From NCBI RefSeq assembly GCF_029227915.1, contig NC_079876.1, forward strand, positions 35,321,828 through 35,385,827: DNA of 64,000 nucleotides, in the 5' to 3' direction. Below, piece by piece: positions 33,440 to 45,456 of the stretch (the first letter of the stretch is position 1; each line of letters begins with the position of its first letter). The notes beneath the pieces are model-generated. The model saw only the letters and a program-made list of their open reading frames with translations, was not told the DNA's origin and made no database searches. A program made the translations under genes and the position numbers. Origin of the DNA: Hydractinia symbiolongicarpus (Eukaryota; Cnidaria; Hydrozoa; Anthoathecata; Hydractiniidae).

Positions 33440-34930
33440 TTGAATCATTTGAGAACCCGTCCACGAGAGAATACTTGCAGAAATTATAAAAAAAAACACG
33501 ACGCAGTTGCATCTGCAAATAATAGGAATTTCCAAGCGTTATGGTTGTCTGCTCACATCAGAACGATTGTGACAAATACTAAGAAAGGAAAACGAAAAGA
33601 AAGTCTGATTGGCCCACGTATAAAGAACTGAAAAATCGTTGTGCCAATGTGGTCAAGCATGCAAAAAGATATCTTTCATACCAAAGTAAAATCAAATAGT
33701 TCTACAGTATTAACCGTCTCTGAAAAAAAGCTTAAAAGCCAATGCTTTTTGCATTTACTTTTCATCCGTTGCAAATACTTTGAAAATACGAAAAAAAGCA
33801 GCATTGACTCTGAAGAACTAGTACAATACCAAGTAACTGAAAAATGGCAAAAATCATGCCAATATATGAAGCTGGGTCGCGCGATATGAATATTTTTCCT
33901 CCAATATCTAATTTGCCGGTAATTTCAAATATTTTTGAAACAGCTGAAATTACCAACAACCTTGACGATTACAAAATTATGTCAGGGAAACAATTTCGGT
34001 ATAGAAAGAAACGCTTAACAGAATCAGCTACGTTATTACTAACAAATGAGATTTGAAACAAAATCGACAAAGGAAAAATTACATCACTTGTAGGGTAACC
34101 CAGGGGTCGATCCTTGGGCCAATATGATTTCTTATTTACTTCAATGACTTTGAAAATTGTCTACGACATTCTAAGATTATAAATTTTGCTGATGACACAG
34201 TCGTTTATTTACCACAAAAAAAACCTGTGTCGAAATCGAACATGTCTTCGATTGTGAACTAAAAACATTTCTAATTATTTGAGACACAGCGAATTCCTTA
34301 TTAACCTTAAATCTAGCAAAACGGAATCCATGATATTTAACATGAAGAAAAAACTAGACCAGAACTCTCTTTTTCTTAATATTCAGTGTCATTCCCACGC
34401 GATATAATCGGCCACAGAGTATAAATACCTTGGAACAGTACTCGATCACACGTTATCCTTCAGATCAAACTTTAAATGTGATACAAGAAAACTTCAAACA
34501 AATTGCGATTACTTTCCTATTTCAAGTTTTAACCTCTAACAGAAGCCCTCTCGAAAGTTAACAAAGGGCATTGTTCTGCCACTTATACTATAGTTGCAGA
34601 ACGAACGAGTTTAAACCTGAACGGTGAATAAATTGATCTATTGATCGGAGAGTCAGACATATCACTTAATCAAATCAACCATCTGTGCTAAATAAATTAA
34701 AGAACATAAGGTGAGGTGAGTAAATGGGGAACTTGTGAAAATTTCGAAAACTTTTTTAAAGTTGGAAAACACCAACAAAACACCCGCAACAATGGCTTGT
34801 TACAAGTTCCTAGAGTGAAGTTTCAGCTCGCTAAATCTGGTTTCCGTTCAATGGGTGAAAAATCTACAACAAACTGCCCATTGAACTTTGTCAAGCTGAA
34901 CGCACATTTGACTTCAGGAAATTAATAACT
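33440..34930 (+). pseudogene. decayed LINE reverse transcriptase
   Basis: Plus-strand fragments in three frames: an RT N-terminal segment (33,440-33,631), IMPIYEAGSRDMN...PPISNLPVISNIFE (33,844-34,056), a GSILGP...FLIYFNDFEN piece with FADDTVVYLPQ (34,100-34,230), and a C-terminal piece with HQQNTRNNGLLQVPRVKF (34,716-34,925). Many stops and indels. The endonuclease is absent, so it is truncated. It abuts the right end of the pogo-like relic. Confidence 0.75.
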
Positions 34931-36599
34931 GCTTATTTTATATATTCTTTTCGTGTACTTGCTTACTTGCGGTTGTTTTGTTTTTTGACACGTGTTAACA
35001 ACAGTCTAATAATACTGAAGTTTAAATTTGTAAATAATAATAATTATAATAAGCAGACATTTCTTTAGATGGTGAAAAAAGCCTAAGACAGTATTTCATT
35101 CTTACTTGTATATAAATGCAAAAAAAGATTACGAAACTTGCTAAGAACTCTTTTCCATTAAAATAACTCAGGATTTAAGGAACTTTCACTAGTTGGCCAT
35201 TTGCTTGATTTTTTTATAAAAAAGTGCCTGGTGTGAATAGTAAAGTACGGAATCAATAATGTTATGGATTTGTCACAAAGGCAGATTTTAGGTTTAAAGT
35301 TGGCAATCTTAGGCAGAATGTCAAAAAGTAGTAGATACAATGAAATATTCTTTATAAATGTTCAATTTTTCATCAATTAGTTTAACTAGATCATGATGGT
35401 GCGAATGTATGACACAATCTTTGAAAGGAAACGGAGTGGTACAATCAGACTGACACGTAGTTTTCGAAAATGTCTTTACTTCCTCAGCGCGTGTTAAATT
35501 GGCGGATTGGTACCACAGTAAAGACTGTCTATTATTTCCTAATCTCGGACTAAAACGCTAGCACACCCTGTTGGCTTGCCGTAGAGTTTAGGCAAACGTC
35601 CGAAGTTTGGAGAAACGATATTCCTATTCGGCGGAACCAAAAGGTAAAATTACTAAACACGAGATAACGGATCCTTCATACACCCTTAAAAATATCACTA
35701 GGTGGAAATATTTCTAAATTTTATCAATTTTCAGACGAAAGTTATCTCTATAATAATAAGCCAGTTCCGTGTGTCTGTAACAGGCAAAGTTGATATCGTC
35801 ATTTTCCTTTGATGTCGCCGAAAAAAATCTTTGATGTTGCCGAAAAAAATATGTCTTCTTTGTCGTGAAAAGCCGCGAGTTTTGTGTGGTTTGTTAAATG
35901 AAGTTCTAGCACAAAGTAACGGAAATTGTGTTTGCAAAAAAGATGGCTGTCCTTTTTAAGCATTTGTCTTCCCTTGCCTTCAAAATAAATCTTTACAAAA
36001 GCATTTAAAAAGGGGCATGGTATATAAATGAAGTATAGAAAGGTTTCTGTAAGGTTTGTTTATGTTTTTTAGTTTTGATGATATTATTGATGCGAGACAT
36101 GTTTGTTAGCTAGCATCAACCACACCAACAACAACTAGCTAGGTAGCTAGGAATTTATAAATATGTAGCCATGTTGTTTATACCTAGCTAAGTCTCCAGT
36201 TTATATTTAAGTGACCAGCTATTACCTGCTGTAGCTACCTTATGTTAGCTTCAGTTTTATGTTGCTTTTTACATGTAAGCTCATCTTAGTGGTCTTTGCT
36301 AAGAATGTGACTGTAACTTATTTTAATTGACATTTTAAGCTTAAATTAACAAGCCACAACAACTTTTAAAAAAGTATTACATAATATTTAAAAAGAGTTT
36401 AAGGACTGTTTTTAAGCAAATAATGTATTTTTCACAATTTGTTTATGCAAATAATGTATTTTTCACATTTTGTGTAACTAAAATTATATACATCGGTTAC
36501 ATGCAATATGACGAAACGATTTTTATTTAACATGTAGTAATTCTGGTACCTTAAGTGTAGTGATTTTTGTTGTTCTAGATGTTCTGACTAAAATGTTTT
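34931..36599. other. gene-free stretch
   Basis: AT-rich, no supported gene. GCTAGCTAG runs occur around 36,100-36,150. Confidence 0.45.
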
Positions 36600-37800
36600 T
36601 GTTTATGGCATTTTGTCTCAATTAAGAAAAGTTTCAACTTTTTTGAGGGAGTACAACACCGAAAGTGTTTTTTTTATATTTTGTATAAATTCATGCCGGG
36701 CAGGACTCTGTACAACATACCGAAATGACTGATCCCTCTCTATTTATAAATTGATGCGTTCCAAATCACAGTTTTTTGAAATTTTGGGTAATATTTAATG
36801 AGTACAAGATGCAAATACTGATTTTTGTTGAATCAGAAGTATTTCCTACAACCATTCTTTTTTTACACTTTTGTGGAGAAAAAGTGTATGCAATATCATC
36901 AGAATAACTGATTTTGTTGCAAACTGTTTTTCTTTTTCACATTTTGGATTGAAATATTGTTATAAAGGGCATATATCAATAGACATATATATACCAAAAT
37001 AATTAAATTCTGCAAACTTTGATTTTGTCGTTCACCTCTCATCTTTTATATTTTGATTAAACTTTTGAGGAAAACCATAGGAATTATTTAGAATTTGTAT
37101 TTTGCGTTGCTATTTTAGTACAAAAATTTAACTGTTGTGAGGAAGGACCATATGCAATTATATATACTAAAAATAATAATTTGATATTCTACAAGTTGTA
37201 TTTTTGTATGCACTTAAATGACTGCTTTTTCTGAGTTGAATTTGATGGGTTTCATATCAATTTTGTGGAAGATTTTATGGCTGAAGACAATATAGAACAT
37301 GCCAATTGAACTGATTTTTGTTCATATTTTGATTTGCTCCTCATAAACCTTTGTGTTCTACATTTATTGTAAACTTTTGTGAGGAAGGACCATATATATA
37401 TACAATGTTTTCAAAATAATAATTTTTGTTGATTTGAAATTTACTCCTTGCTCATTGCTTTTTCGACATTTCAGGTTAAAATGTTTGGTAAAGTCAGTAC
37501 GGATCATTAGACAAAAAATTGTTTTGTTAACCGGTTAATTTTTACATTTTGTGCATATTTTTGCTGGAGAGGATGGTATGCAACCGAATAAATGATTTTT
37601 CAAAGTTTAACTTTTTGTTTTTAGGTGTTTTGTGTTTGTTTAAGTTTGGCTTTTTGATATTGTTCAGGTTGTATTGTTGTATAAGCATTTAGGGAAAAGA
37701 CAATGTTTAAAATGCTTAAAGAACTTATTTCATAGATCTGTGCTTGCTGTTGCAAGCCTTTCTTTTCGACACTTCAGATTAAAATATTGAAGGTTTTCAA
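36600..37800. repeat. strongly diverged tandem-like repeats
   Basis: The phrase CTTTTGTGAGGAAGGACCATAT, with variants, recurs near 36,640, 36,870, 37,060, 37,130, 37,370 and 37,560. It is followed each time by AATAACTGATTTTTGTTG-like text and TTTTTCACATTTTG-like text. Spacing is irregular (about 70-240 bp), so this looks like an old, eroded tandem array. Confidence 0.5.
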
Positions 37801-37976
37801 CATAATCACATAATAAGATGTATACATATTTGAGATATGTGTTATTTCTGACATTATTATTATTGTTGTCGTAACTGTCTGGGTTGTGACTGTCAATGTT
37901 GTACTTTCTACTAACTAGATTTTTCTGCCTAAGTGGATTTTTCCACGGGCCTAATCAACTAGTTCTTATTAATACA

Positions 37977-38106
37977 ATAATAACCAATTATCCCGGGCTG
38001 TACCGCAAAATATCGCCCGAGGTCTAAGTGCTGACTGAGCTTGCGAGGTTGATGCAATGACTGAGGGCGATATTTTCGGTACAGCACGGGGTAATCGGTT
38101 ATTATT
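37977..38106. repeat. 130-bp palindromic MITE-like element
   Basis: Arms of 42 bp (37,977-38,018 and 38,065-38,106) are inverted copies with five to six mismatches, including GCTGTACCG and ATATCGCCC. They could fold into a long hairpin around a 46-bp loop. TTGTTAACCGTCT follows directly and is inverted at 38,859-38,872, next to a segment (38,762-38,872) of similar style, so a larger nested element is possible. Confidence 0.7.
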
Positions 38107-40204
38107 TTATTTGTTAACCGTCTAAGTTAGATAAAAGTAAAAAAGGAATTTTAGTTTAGCGTTCTTATAATATAATTCATTAGCACTACTTTTGTTAACA
38201 CTCGAGGTCAAAATTCGAAACAGTCCTGTCTGAAAACAAAAATTCTATTTAGAATTTAAAAGTCCCTAAAGAATAAAACTTTGTAAACAAAACATTACGA
38301 TGTTTGATAAGCACAGAATAATGTGTAAAGTTAAATGCGGAGCTAAAATATAGTTACAACGAATATTGAAATAATTTTTTTAACTAGCTACGCTAGCCAA
38401 GAAAAACACGGGCTTCAACGAGTTTTATATTGACTTGGTAACCACAAAGCTAAAGGAACGAATCTGAAAATAAGAGGAGACGTATTTGTTATGATTTCGT
38501 CGCACTTTATTTAGTATTTTTGATAAAACTGGATATCAGCATGGTTTTTTATGGACAATGTAGCTAGTTAACTAGCCATGTTGAAGAAGCATCCACACGG
38601 AAAGTTGCTGAAACTGGTTGTTTTAACTGTTAAACTTGACATTGCTGTTGTGTTTGTCCTATGAAAATGTTTTTATCGATAAATATATTGTAGGAGTTAT
38701 CATTTCCAATGCTTCTTAAAACTTGTTTCTCGTGCTTGTTTACATCTTAAGCTCCCATTTTTCTTAACGACGGCAATACCGCATAATATCGGCCTGTCTT
38801 CAAGAGCGCTAAGCCAATCAGAATGCCTAAGAAGCCGTATTGCCCGCTTGAAAAATCCAGACGGTTAACAAACTTGTGTATTGTACATTTGTATAAAGTA
38901 TTTGGAAACTTGTTAGATGATGTAGAAACAGACAATAACATTGGAAATGAAAAATGACACACGTTTGATGGTGATATTTTATTAGTTTATATACAGACTT
39001 GGAAAAATGAAAAGGCTGGTTAATAATAAGTTTGTTTTATCTCTATGAAAAATCTGTCTGAATATTATTATTCTTTATGTAAAAAAAACTACAGGTTTTC
39101 TAAATTTTGATGTTTTGGTAAGTCAGGTTCTTACTGAAAGCTAATTATGAGCTATCTTTTGGGCGCGTAGTGTGAAAGTTTATCAGCTCACTTGGCTGAT
39201 TGTTAGCTCACTGTTAACATGCTCTATAAATTCTCTCGTACCCCAATTGTAAAAAAAAGCGGGTATATTTTAAAAATTTCGGGAAGTAAGCCTAGAATGA
39301 TTGTTATGGAAAAATACAGTCAGGAAATCAATAATTTATTGTTAAAAACTTCATTTGACCAAATGAGCAATGTTGGTTTTGCTTTCGTAAGTATTTCTCT
39401 AAACACGATAGATTCATAAAGTTGTTTTGCCGTAATCCTTTTCAATGTTCAAATTGTAATTTTTAAATGTATCCTTTTTAACATAAGGAAATATTTTTTT
39501 GAAATCAAGAAATATTTGTTGTGCCAAAATGTTAAGCTATCTATCTTTCTACACAACTGCGCCACGTATGTCATATACTTTCATCGTTCTAATAATTTTG
39601 TGGCGTTATTTCCGCCCCTTCATATACCAAAAATTATATGTCTGATAGCTACTTCCTATAAACATATTCACTCCAGTCGAATAAGCAAGGTTAACTACCT
39701 AGTTGTACTTTAGAATGTTCCCTCTCATCAAAAACCTATGCTTGTAGTTAGCAAAAATGTTAAAATTGATTCATTTAGGATTTATACATAGCTAGAAAAC
39801 GTGTATGCATGCTTACCTTATAAAAAGCATATATTACAAAAATATAAAGCTTTTGGAGAACAAAAAAGTCTCGAAAAACGAAACTCTAAACAAACCTCGA
39901 CAGTTCCGTAAAAATGTGGACGCTGTCAATAACTTGCTAATTGGTTTATAGCAAAAATCAATCGATCTACTCACGCCAGTTGTAAAAAGGAAACCGTTAA
40001 AAATCGGGTTCCTAGGAATTCAAGAAAACCTGCATGTAGCTACCATTTAAAAAAACAGGAGTGTTTAGTTTGATTACAATCCTGTTCTTAACTATTCGGA
40101 AAATGTATTTAATAGGCTGCGATATTTCTATTTTTACGGTAATTTTAAGTAATTGTGTCAGGTTTGTAGATCTTCTTTTGATCTTTTGCTCTTCTAACAT
40201 CGTG
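38107..40204. other. gene-free stretch
   Basis: No gene supported. The 38,762-38,872 segment looks like one arm of an inverted-repeat element whose other arm is mostly lost. Confidence 0.4.
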
Positions 40205-40206
40205 TA

Positions 40207-40619
40207 GTTTACTCTCTAATTAGCGGACACCATCGGTGTGGAACTAAAGTGTCTGCTAATTGGAAGTGTCTGCCTATTGGAAACATTTTGAGCGTCAAAT
40301 TAGAAAATAAAGCGGATTTTTGTATCACAAAGGAAAAATAACAAATGATAATATAATATTAACATAATGATAACGAACTAACTTTTAATCCTTAAAAATC
40401 TCTAAAGTCTTTCAAACAAATTTTAACAAATGATGGATAAATGATTAAAGCTTTTATTTTAAAAAGTCTTTAATTAATTGTTGTTTTCTGCTATTTATCT
40501 TGATGATCTGTAGTCTCTGTCTGCTAATTGGAGAGAAAAAGAACCATATTTGCGAAAAATATTGTCCGCTAATTAGACTGTCCGACTTTTAGAGCGTCCA
40601 TTAATAGAAGAGAATACTG
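40207..40619. mobile_element. 413-bp pogo/Tc1-type MITE
   Basis: Bounded by TA on both sides. The left end has TTTACTCTCTAATTAGCGGA; the right end has the inverse with ATTAGACTGTCC and AGAGAATACTG. GTCCGCTAATT-type motifs repeat near both ends. No coding sequence. The arms are diverged, so it is older than the 60.4-kb MITE. Confidence 0.6.
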
Positions 40620-40621
40620 TA

Positions 40622-42560
40622 TAAAAAATATTAATTTTCTGTATGTTCTCCCATGTTGAAATAAATAACACGTTCTACAGTCATGCATAAATCTTAAACA
40701 AACCAATTTTTAGATTTTGGCTAGCTACAAACGTAGATTACCAGGTATTCTGCTTACACAAGCTTGCTACTTTATGTGGTTAAAAATTGAAAGTAGCAAA
40801 ATGTAGTTTATCTACGCGACACGGTTTACCTGTTTAAAACGCTTAGCCGGGTGTTACCGACGGGACGCTTCCTTTGTTCTTACGTAAACTAAAGTTGTGA
40901 TAATAAATATAAAGGATATGGATGTACGACATGGTTTGCGTGTGCTTTTGCACAATTTTTCAATTTTTTTAATCTTCACGGGAACTTTTTCTACAAAATA
41001 AAATAGTTTGCCGTTTCATGTGTACTTATTTAAACCGAAGTTGTTATAAAACTTTTTAGAACAATGTATTACGTCTGCACGCATGCGTGACAGTGTTTAC
41101 CTGTACTAAGCGCTCAGCCTTGTGTTAACGACCAGCTGTTTCTAATTAAACGTTGCGACACGGTTTACCTTACTAAACGGTCAGCTTAGTGTCACGATTA
41201 ATTTTGAAACTTTATATATTCTCCAAATGAAAATATCCTTGGCCACCTGTTTTTGCTATGACGGGTTTTTATTTAACCTAAACTTGCCGGAAAGTTATTT
41301 TTTAAATAAATTATTAAATTCTAAAAACTATAATGTTGTGTGCGCTTTACTCGATTTACGACAGAATGCATATCTGTACTAAATGGATGCGAGGCACAGT
41401 TTCGGCACTGATCTAGTACTCCTACGGTCGTTTAACGCTGGTTATCACACTGACTTGTGGCTTAACCCGGCGTCTCCCCCGCTAGTTTATAAAATGTGTT
41501 TTTGCCAAGAACCTACCAATATAAATATTTTTGGGCTGTAGTACAATGCGAGAAGGGTGAGTAGATAAATAAATATCGCATCACATTGGTATGTGAATTT
41601 ATGAAATAATTTTACTTTGTCCGTAAATCATTCTTATACATTTTTATGCCTGGAAAATCCACATATGATATTGATCAAGCACCCATTGTTAGGCAAAATA
41701 TAGGTAAATATGACATTTGAACCTTGAACCCCAAACCCATAGCTGAATAGAGTGTGCAAGTTGAAGCTCGTTTTCCACTACTTATGGTCCTCAACCGTCA
41801 CCTGTGGAGATTGAGCAAAACAGATTCTCTTTAGGCTGGATTATCTTCCAGGTAACTGATGGCAAATTTCTAGGATAAGAATGAAGACAGTATTAAACTG
41901 GCAATTTCTCAGCAGAACAACTCAAAGCAAAACGCCGATTGAAAAATGGGTTTCGCTTACTAAGTTTACGAACTTGACGGGAGAAAAGTTATCTTAAATT
42001 TTTTGCCTTGTTGATCGACATGTGTACGCAGCGCTATTTCGAGCTAAACACCTGAACTAAGACTAAAAAATGCCGAGTGTACATTATACGGCACACCATT
42101 CAATCTACTTTGTAGTCACTTATAGCTTCATATTTTTTGAGATATTTGAGTCAAGAAGCTTGTGGTAGGACATGCCATGTACGCAATGAAACGTGCTAAT
42201 GCAATTAAAATAGTTGGGAAGAGACTTAATCAATGAAAACAGGATTTGCTATGCATTTCTTCCGCGACTGGTTGCAAAAAGTACCGAATTGCGCAATTTA
42301 AACCGAAATTTATCAGAAGCATTACTTTCACGTATTTTAAGATAAATTCTTTGTCTGAAAAAAGTTGGCCATATTTTCGACTTTAAACAAAAAAACACAC
42401 CTTTAGAGTCCGCCATTTTGCTTAATATTTTTTCATAGAATTTTAAGAAAACACGGTAAAGTCCACAAGAATAATAATACACCTGCTTCGTAGAGATAGT
42501 AAAAACCAGGTCCGCCATTAGTTACTTATTTCCAACAAGGGAATTCTTTGAAAGGCGCGC
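40622..42560. other. gene-free stretch with diverged CGACACGGTTTACCT repeats
   Basis: Between 40,810 and 41,460 a motif like GCGACACGGTTTACCTGT...CGCTCAGCC.TGTGTTA recurs about four times at irregular distances. No gene supported; a minus-strand frame at 42,249-42,518 shows no family pattern. Confidence 0.4.
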
Positions 42561-42562
42561 AG

Positions 42563-42569
42563 TATAAAA
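42563..42569 (+). promoter_or_regulatory. possible TATA box
   Basis: TATAAAA in the context GCAGTATAAAAGCTG, 72 bp before a possible start codon at 42,641. Position and context fit a core promoter, but TATA-like words are common in AT-rich DNA. Confidence 0.3.
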
Positions 42570-42640
42570 GCTGATGACATCTAAAAATCTTTTCCAGTTC
42601 TCAAATTTTTGCAGGCGGAAACATAAACGAAGGAAAGAAA

Positions 42641-43992
42641 ATGGTAATTATTAAGTTTTGTAGTACATTGGTAGAAAATGCATTTAAATTTTTTTTAAAT
42701 TCTCATTCTTTTAGCTTGTATGATTAAGAATGTGTTAAAATTGAACGTTGTAGAAAAAGAGGTCATAGATATAGCACGATTCTCCAACAACTTAGCTTAG
42801 TCATACAAAAGCGAAAAAATAGACATTCACACTAGTTCTAAAGAGAAAACGCTAAGTCGCGCTTGAGTATTGTACCTTGTGAACATTATATTTTGTGAAT
42901 ATGTAACTACGCTGTTATTTTAAGAAGGCACTAACAGGTGTTTATTACTATTTTTCAGTATATACTCGCTTGTACTCACTAGAATTTTTTTCCCACAAGG
43001 ACAGGTCTTAACCATTTTCATTCTCGTAAAAGCATAATGTGTAAAAATTGTGGAAGAAGAAAGACATTATTTCTTAAGAATATGGTTTTATTCTTGGTGT
43101 TATTAAAGTCTGTGTATATGTTCTTATAAACATCCACTTATCACTTGTCTTAAGTTGAGACTGAGAAAAAATACCAATTGAACTAAGAATTGAAGGGATG
43201 AAATTTTGGTCAAAAACAATTGTGTGTATGGGGTGTGTGTCTTTAGAACATGGTTAATCTATGACATTTTTAAATGTCTTAAAAAATGTCAAAGCGACGT
43301 TTTCACACCAGTGTAAGGTAAAAGAAAAATATCACAGCGCAAGTCTGATCTAAGTCAGGAATCTCATAACGCAAGTAAAATAATAAAATGTGGAAAAATC
43401 TCCAAACACAATTTGAGTAAAGTAACAAAACAATTTTTGATGTAGGGGAACAAGCACGGAGGAGAGCTCCAAAATTTACATTGCCACAACTTTAATGTCA
43501 TAAATCGTTGTAATTTCTTCATGAATCAAAATCAACAACTGCAGTAAACAAATAAACAAACAAATTAAGCCTCAGCTTGAGCTGTTTTTTGTATATTTGA
43601 AATTTTTGAAAAACGACGCATGTTTAACAATCAATTGTTCTTAAATTTAAAGCATACTTAATTTGTTTTTCAATATATTACACATTTTTGTGAAAGAATT
43701 TTTTGGTTTGATCATGTTCAAAATGCATTTTGTTTTTTAGATAGGAAAGAGAGTCGGCTCTGCCATTGCTCTTACGTTCTACAGAAAAATCAGGAAATTA
43801 TTGCTACAAAAAGAAACAAAAGATTATTGCTTTCTGGATGAAAACGTCAAATATAATCTAGTTGTCCTTCCTCTAAGTACACATAGAATAATTTATGGCT
43901 TTTTTCATTTATATCGGCTTTTTAGTTTAAAACCTAATCTCCGCAAGGCGAAAACTATCTTTTCTTGCCAGCCAATTAAAATGCTACGATAA
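42641..43992 (+). CDS. tentative two-exon small basic protein
   Basis: A start codon at 42,641 is followed at once by GTAATT (possible donor). At 43,739-43,740 a pyrimidine-rich stretch ends TTTTTTAG (acceptor). The frame then stays open for 83 codons to 43,992. The predicted 84-aa product starts with IGKRVGSAIALTFYRKIRK, a basic amphipathic helix, and is Lys/Arg/Leu rich throughout. A TATA box lies upstream. Against it: the first exon holds only the Met codon, the intron is about 1.1 kb and unverified, and there is no homology that I recognise. Treat as a hypothesis. Confidence 0.2.
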
Positions 43993-44250
43993 ATTTCTCA
44001 ATCACTGCTGACCAGTAACAACACAGCAAAAAACTTAATATGCAATATTGGCTGCGATATTTCTTGAATTTCTTCTTTCGCATCACTTACCACATAATTG
44101 GAAATGTAGCACAAGAGGGACGTTTTGTTGCTTATTAGAGAATTAAAATTTTAGCAGTCAATTACTATATTCACTTGCACATTATATATTATAGGGATAT
44201 AGTAAATTAAAAGTATAATATCGTTAGATCTTAATAGTATTGTTCATAGC

Positions 44251-45456
44251 ATGGACAACGATGCTGACAGTATCAATTTTCATACAACTAGTTGTAAATA
44301 CTATGAATGTGAGGACTTTAACAATCTTAATCTAAATCCAAGGTCGCTCTCAGCTTTTCATCTTAACATTGCCTCAATGGCTAAACACTTTGATGAATTT
44401 AACACCCTTTTGACCCTTTTGAGACATGAGTTCTCTTTTATTGGTGTTACTAAAACCCGCTTTATCAAAGGCTCACCACCAACTTTCAATTACCATATAG
44501 AAGGTTACCAGTGCTTATCCACCCCCACTGAATCCTCAGCAGGAGGGAGCTTGTTGTATATTTCTGACCAGTATAATTTCATTCCTCGTACAGACTTGGA
44601 TGACATTATGTACCAATCTAAATACTTGGAATCAAGTTTTGCTGAGATGATCTTGCCTAACACAACCAACTTAATTGTCGGTAGCATTTATCGACATCCT
44701 TGCATGTCAACAAATTCCTTTAATCGTGATTTCTTAAAACCCTTGCGCAATAAAGTCAGCATTGAAAAGAAACAAATCCTTCTACTGGGGGATTTCAATA
44801 AAAATTTGTTAAAACTCAATGAAGATGCAGAACTCTCTGCCTTCATTGATATACTCGGCTCTCACCTTATACTTCCCCAGATCTTATTACCAACAAGAAT
44901 AGCAGCGACTTCCAAGACATTAATTGATAATATTTTTTTCTCTGTCACTGGTCAACCATCAATCTCTGGTAACCTTATTCACATGATCTCTGATCACCTG
45001 CCTCAATTCTTTATATTACCTGACCAATTGACTAACAACTCAGAAAAAAATATTCAATACCAAAACTGGTCCAAATTTGACGAACATAATTTTATTTTAG
45101 ATTACCTGGATATTGACTGGGGTGTTGAGTTTAATAGTCCTGGACCAATTGACCCAAACAGCTGTTTTGACATTTTTAATTCTAAAATTCAAAAGCTTGT
45201 TGACAAACACGTTCCCACAGGCAGGCTCACCAAAAGGCAAATCAAAACCCAACAAAAACCATGGATTACTTCTGCCATCATAAAATCCATGTCTAAACGT
45301 GATTTTTATTTTCGGAAATTCACTAAAGCCAAAGATCCAGATTCTAAATCAGAGTTCCGACAACTTTTCAAACGCTACCGAAACATGATTGTCAGCTTAT
45401 GCAGACAAAGTAAAACAAACCATTACACCAATTACTTTAACCTTTTTTTCAAATAA
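44251..45456 (+). pseudogene. LINE endonuclease ORF, frame-shifted at its end
   Basis: 401 codons with the APE endonuclease pattern: FHLNIASMAKHFDE, FIGVTKTRF (an E-to-K change in the usual TET/TETR block is notable), GGSLLYISD, GSIYRHP, ILLLGDFNKNLLKL and MISDHLPQFF. The frame runs out at a 7-T tract (about 45,441-45,447) and coding continues in the next frame, suggesting a one-base slip. N-terminal CKYYECEDFNNLNL matches LINE ORF2 starts from cnidarians. No ORF1 is seen upstream. Confidence 0.85.

Noticed and set aside
42249-42518. 89-codon minus-strand frame near the possible TATA box
   Set aside because: No recognisable domain; composition typical of chance frames.
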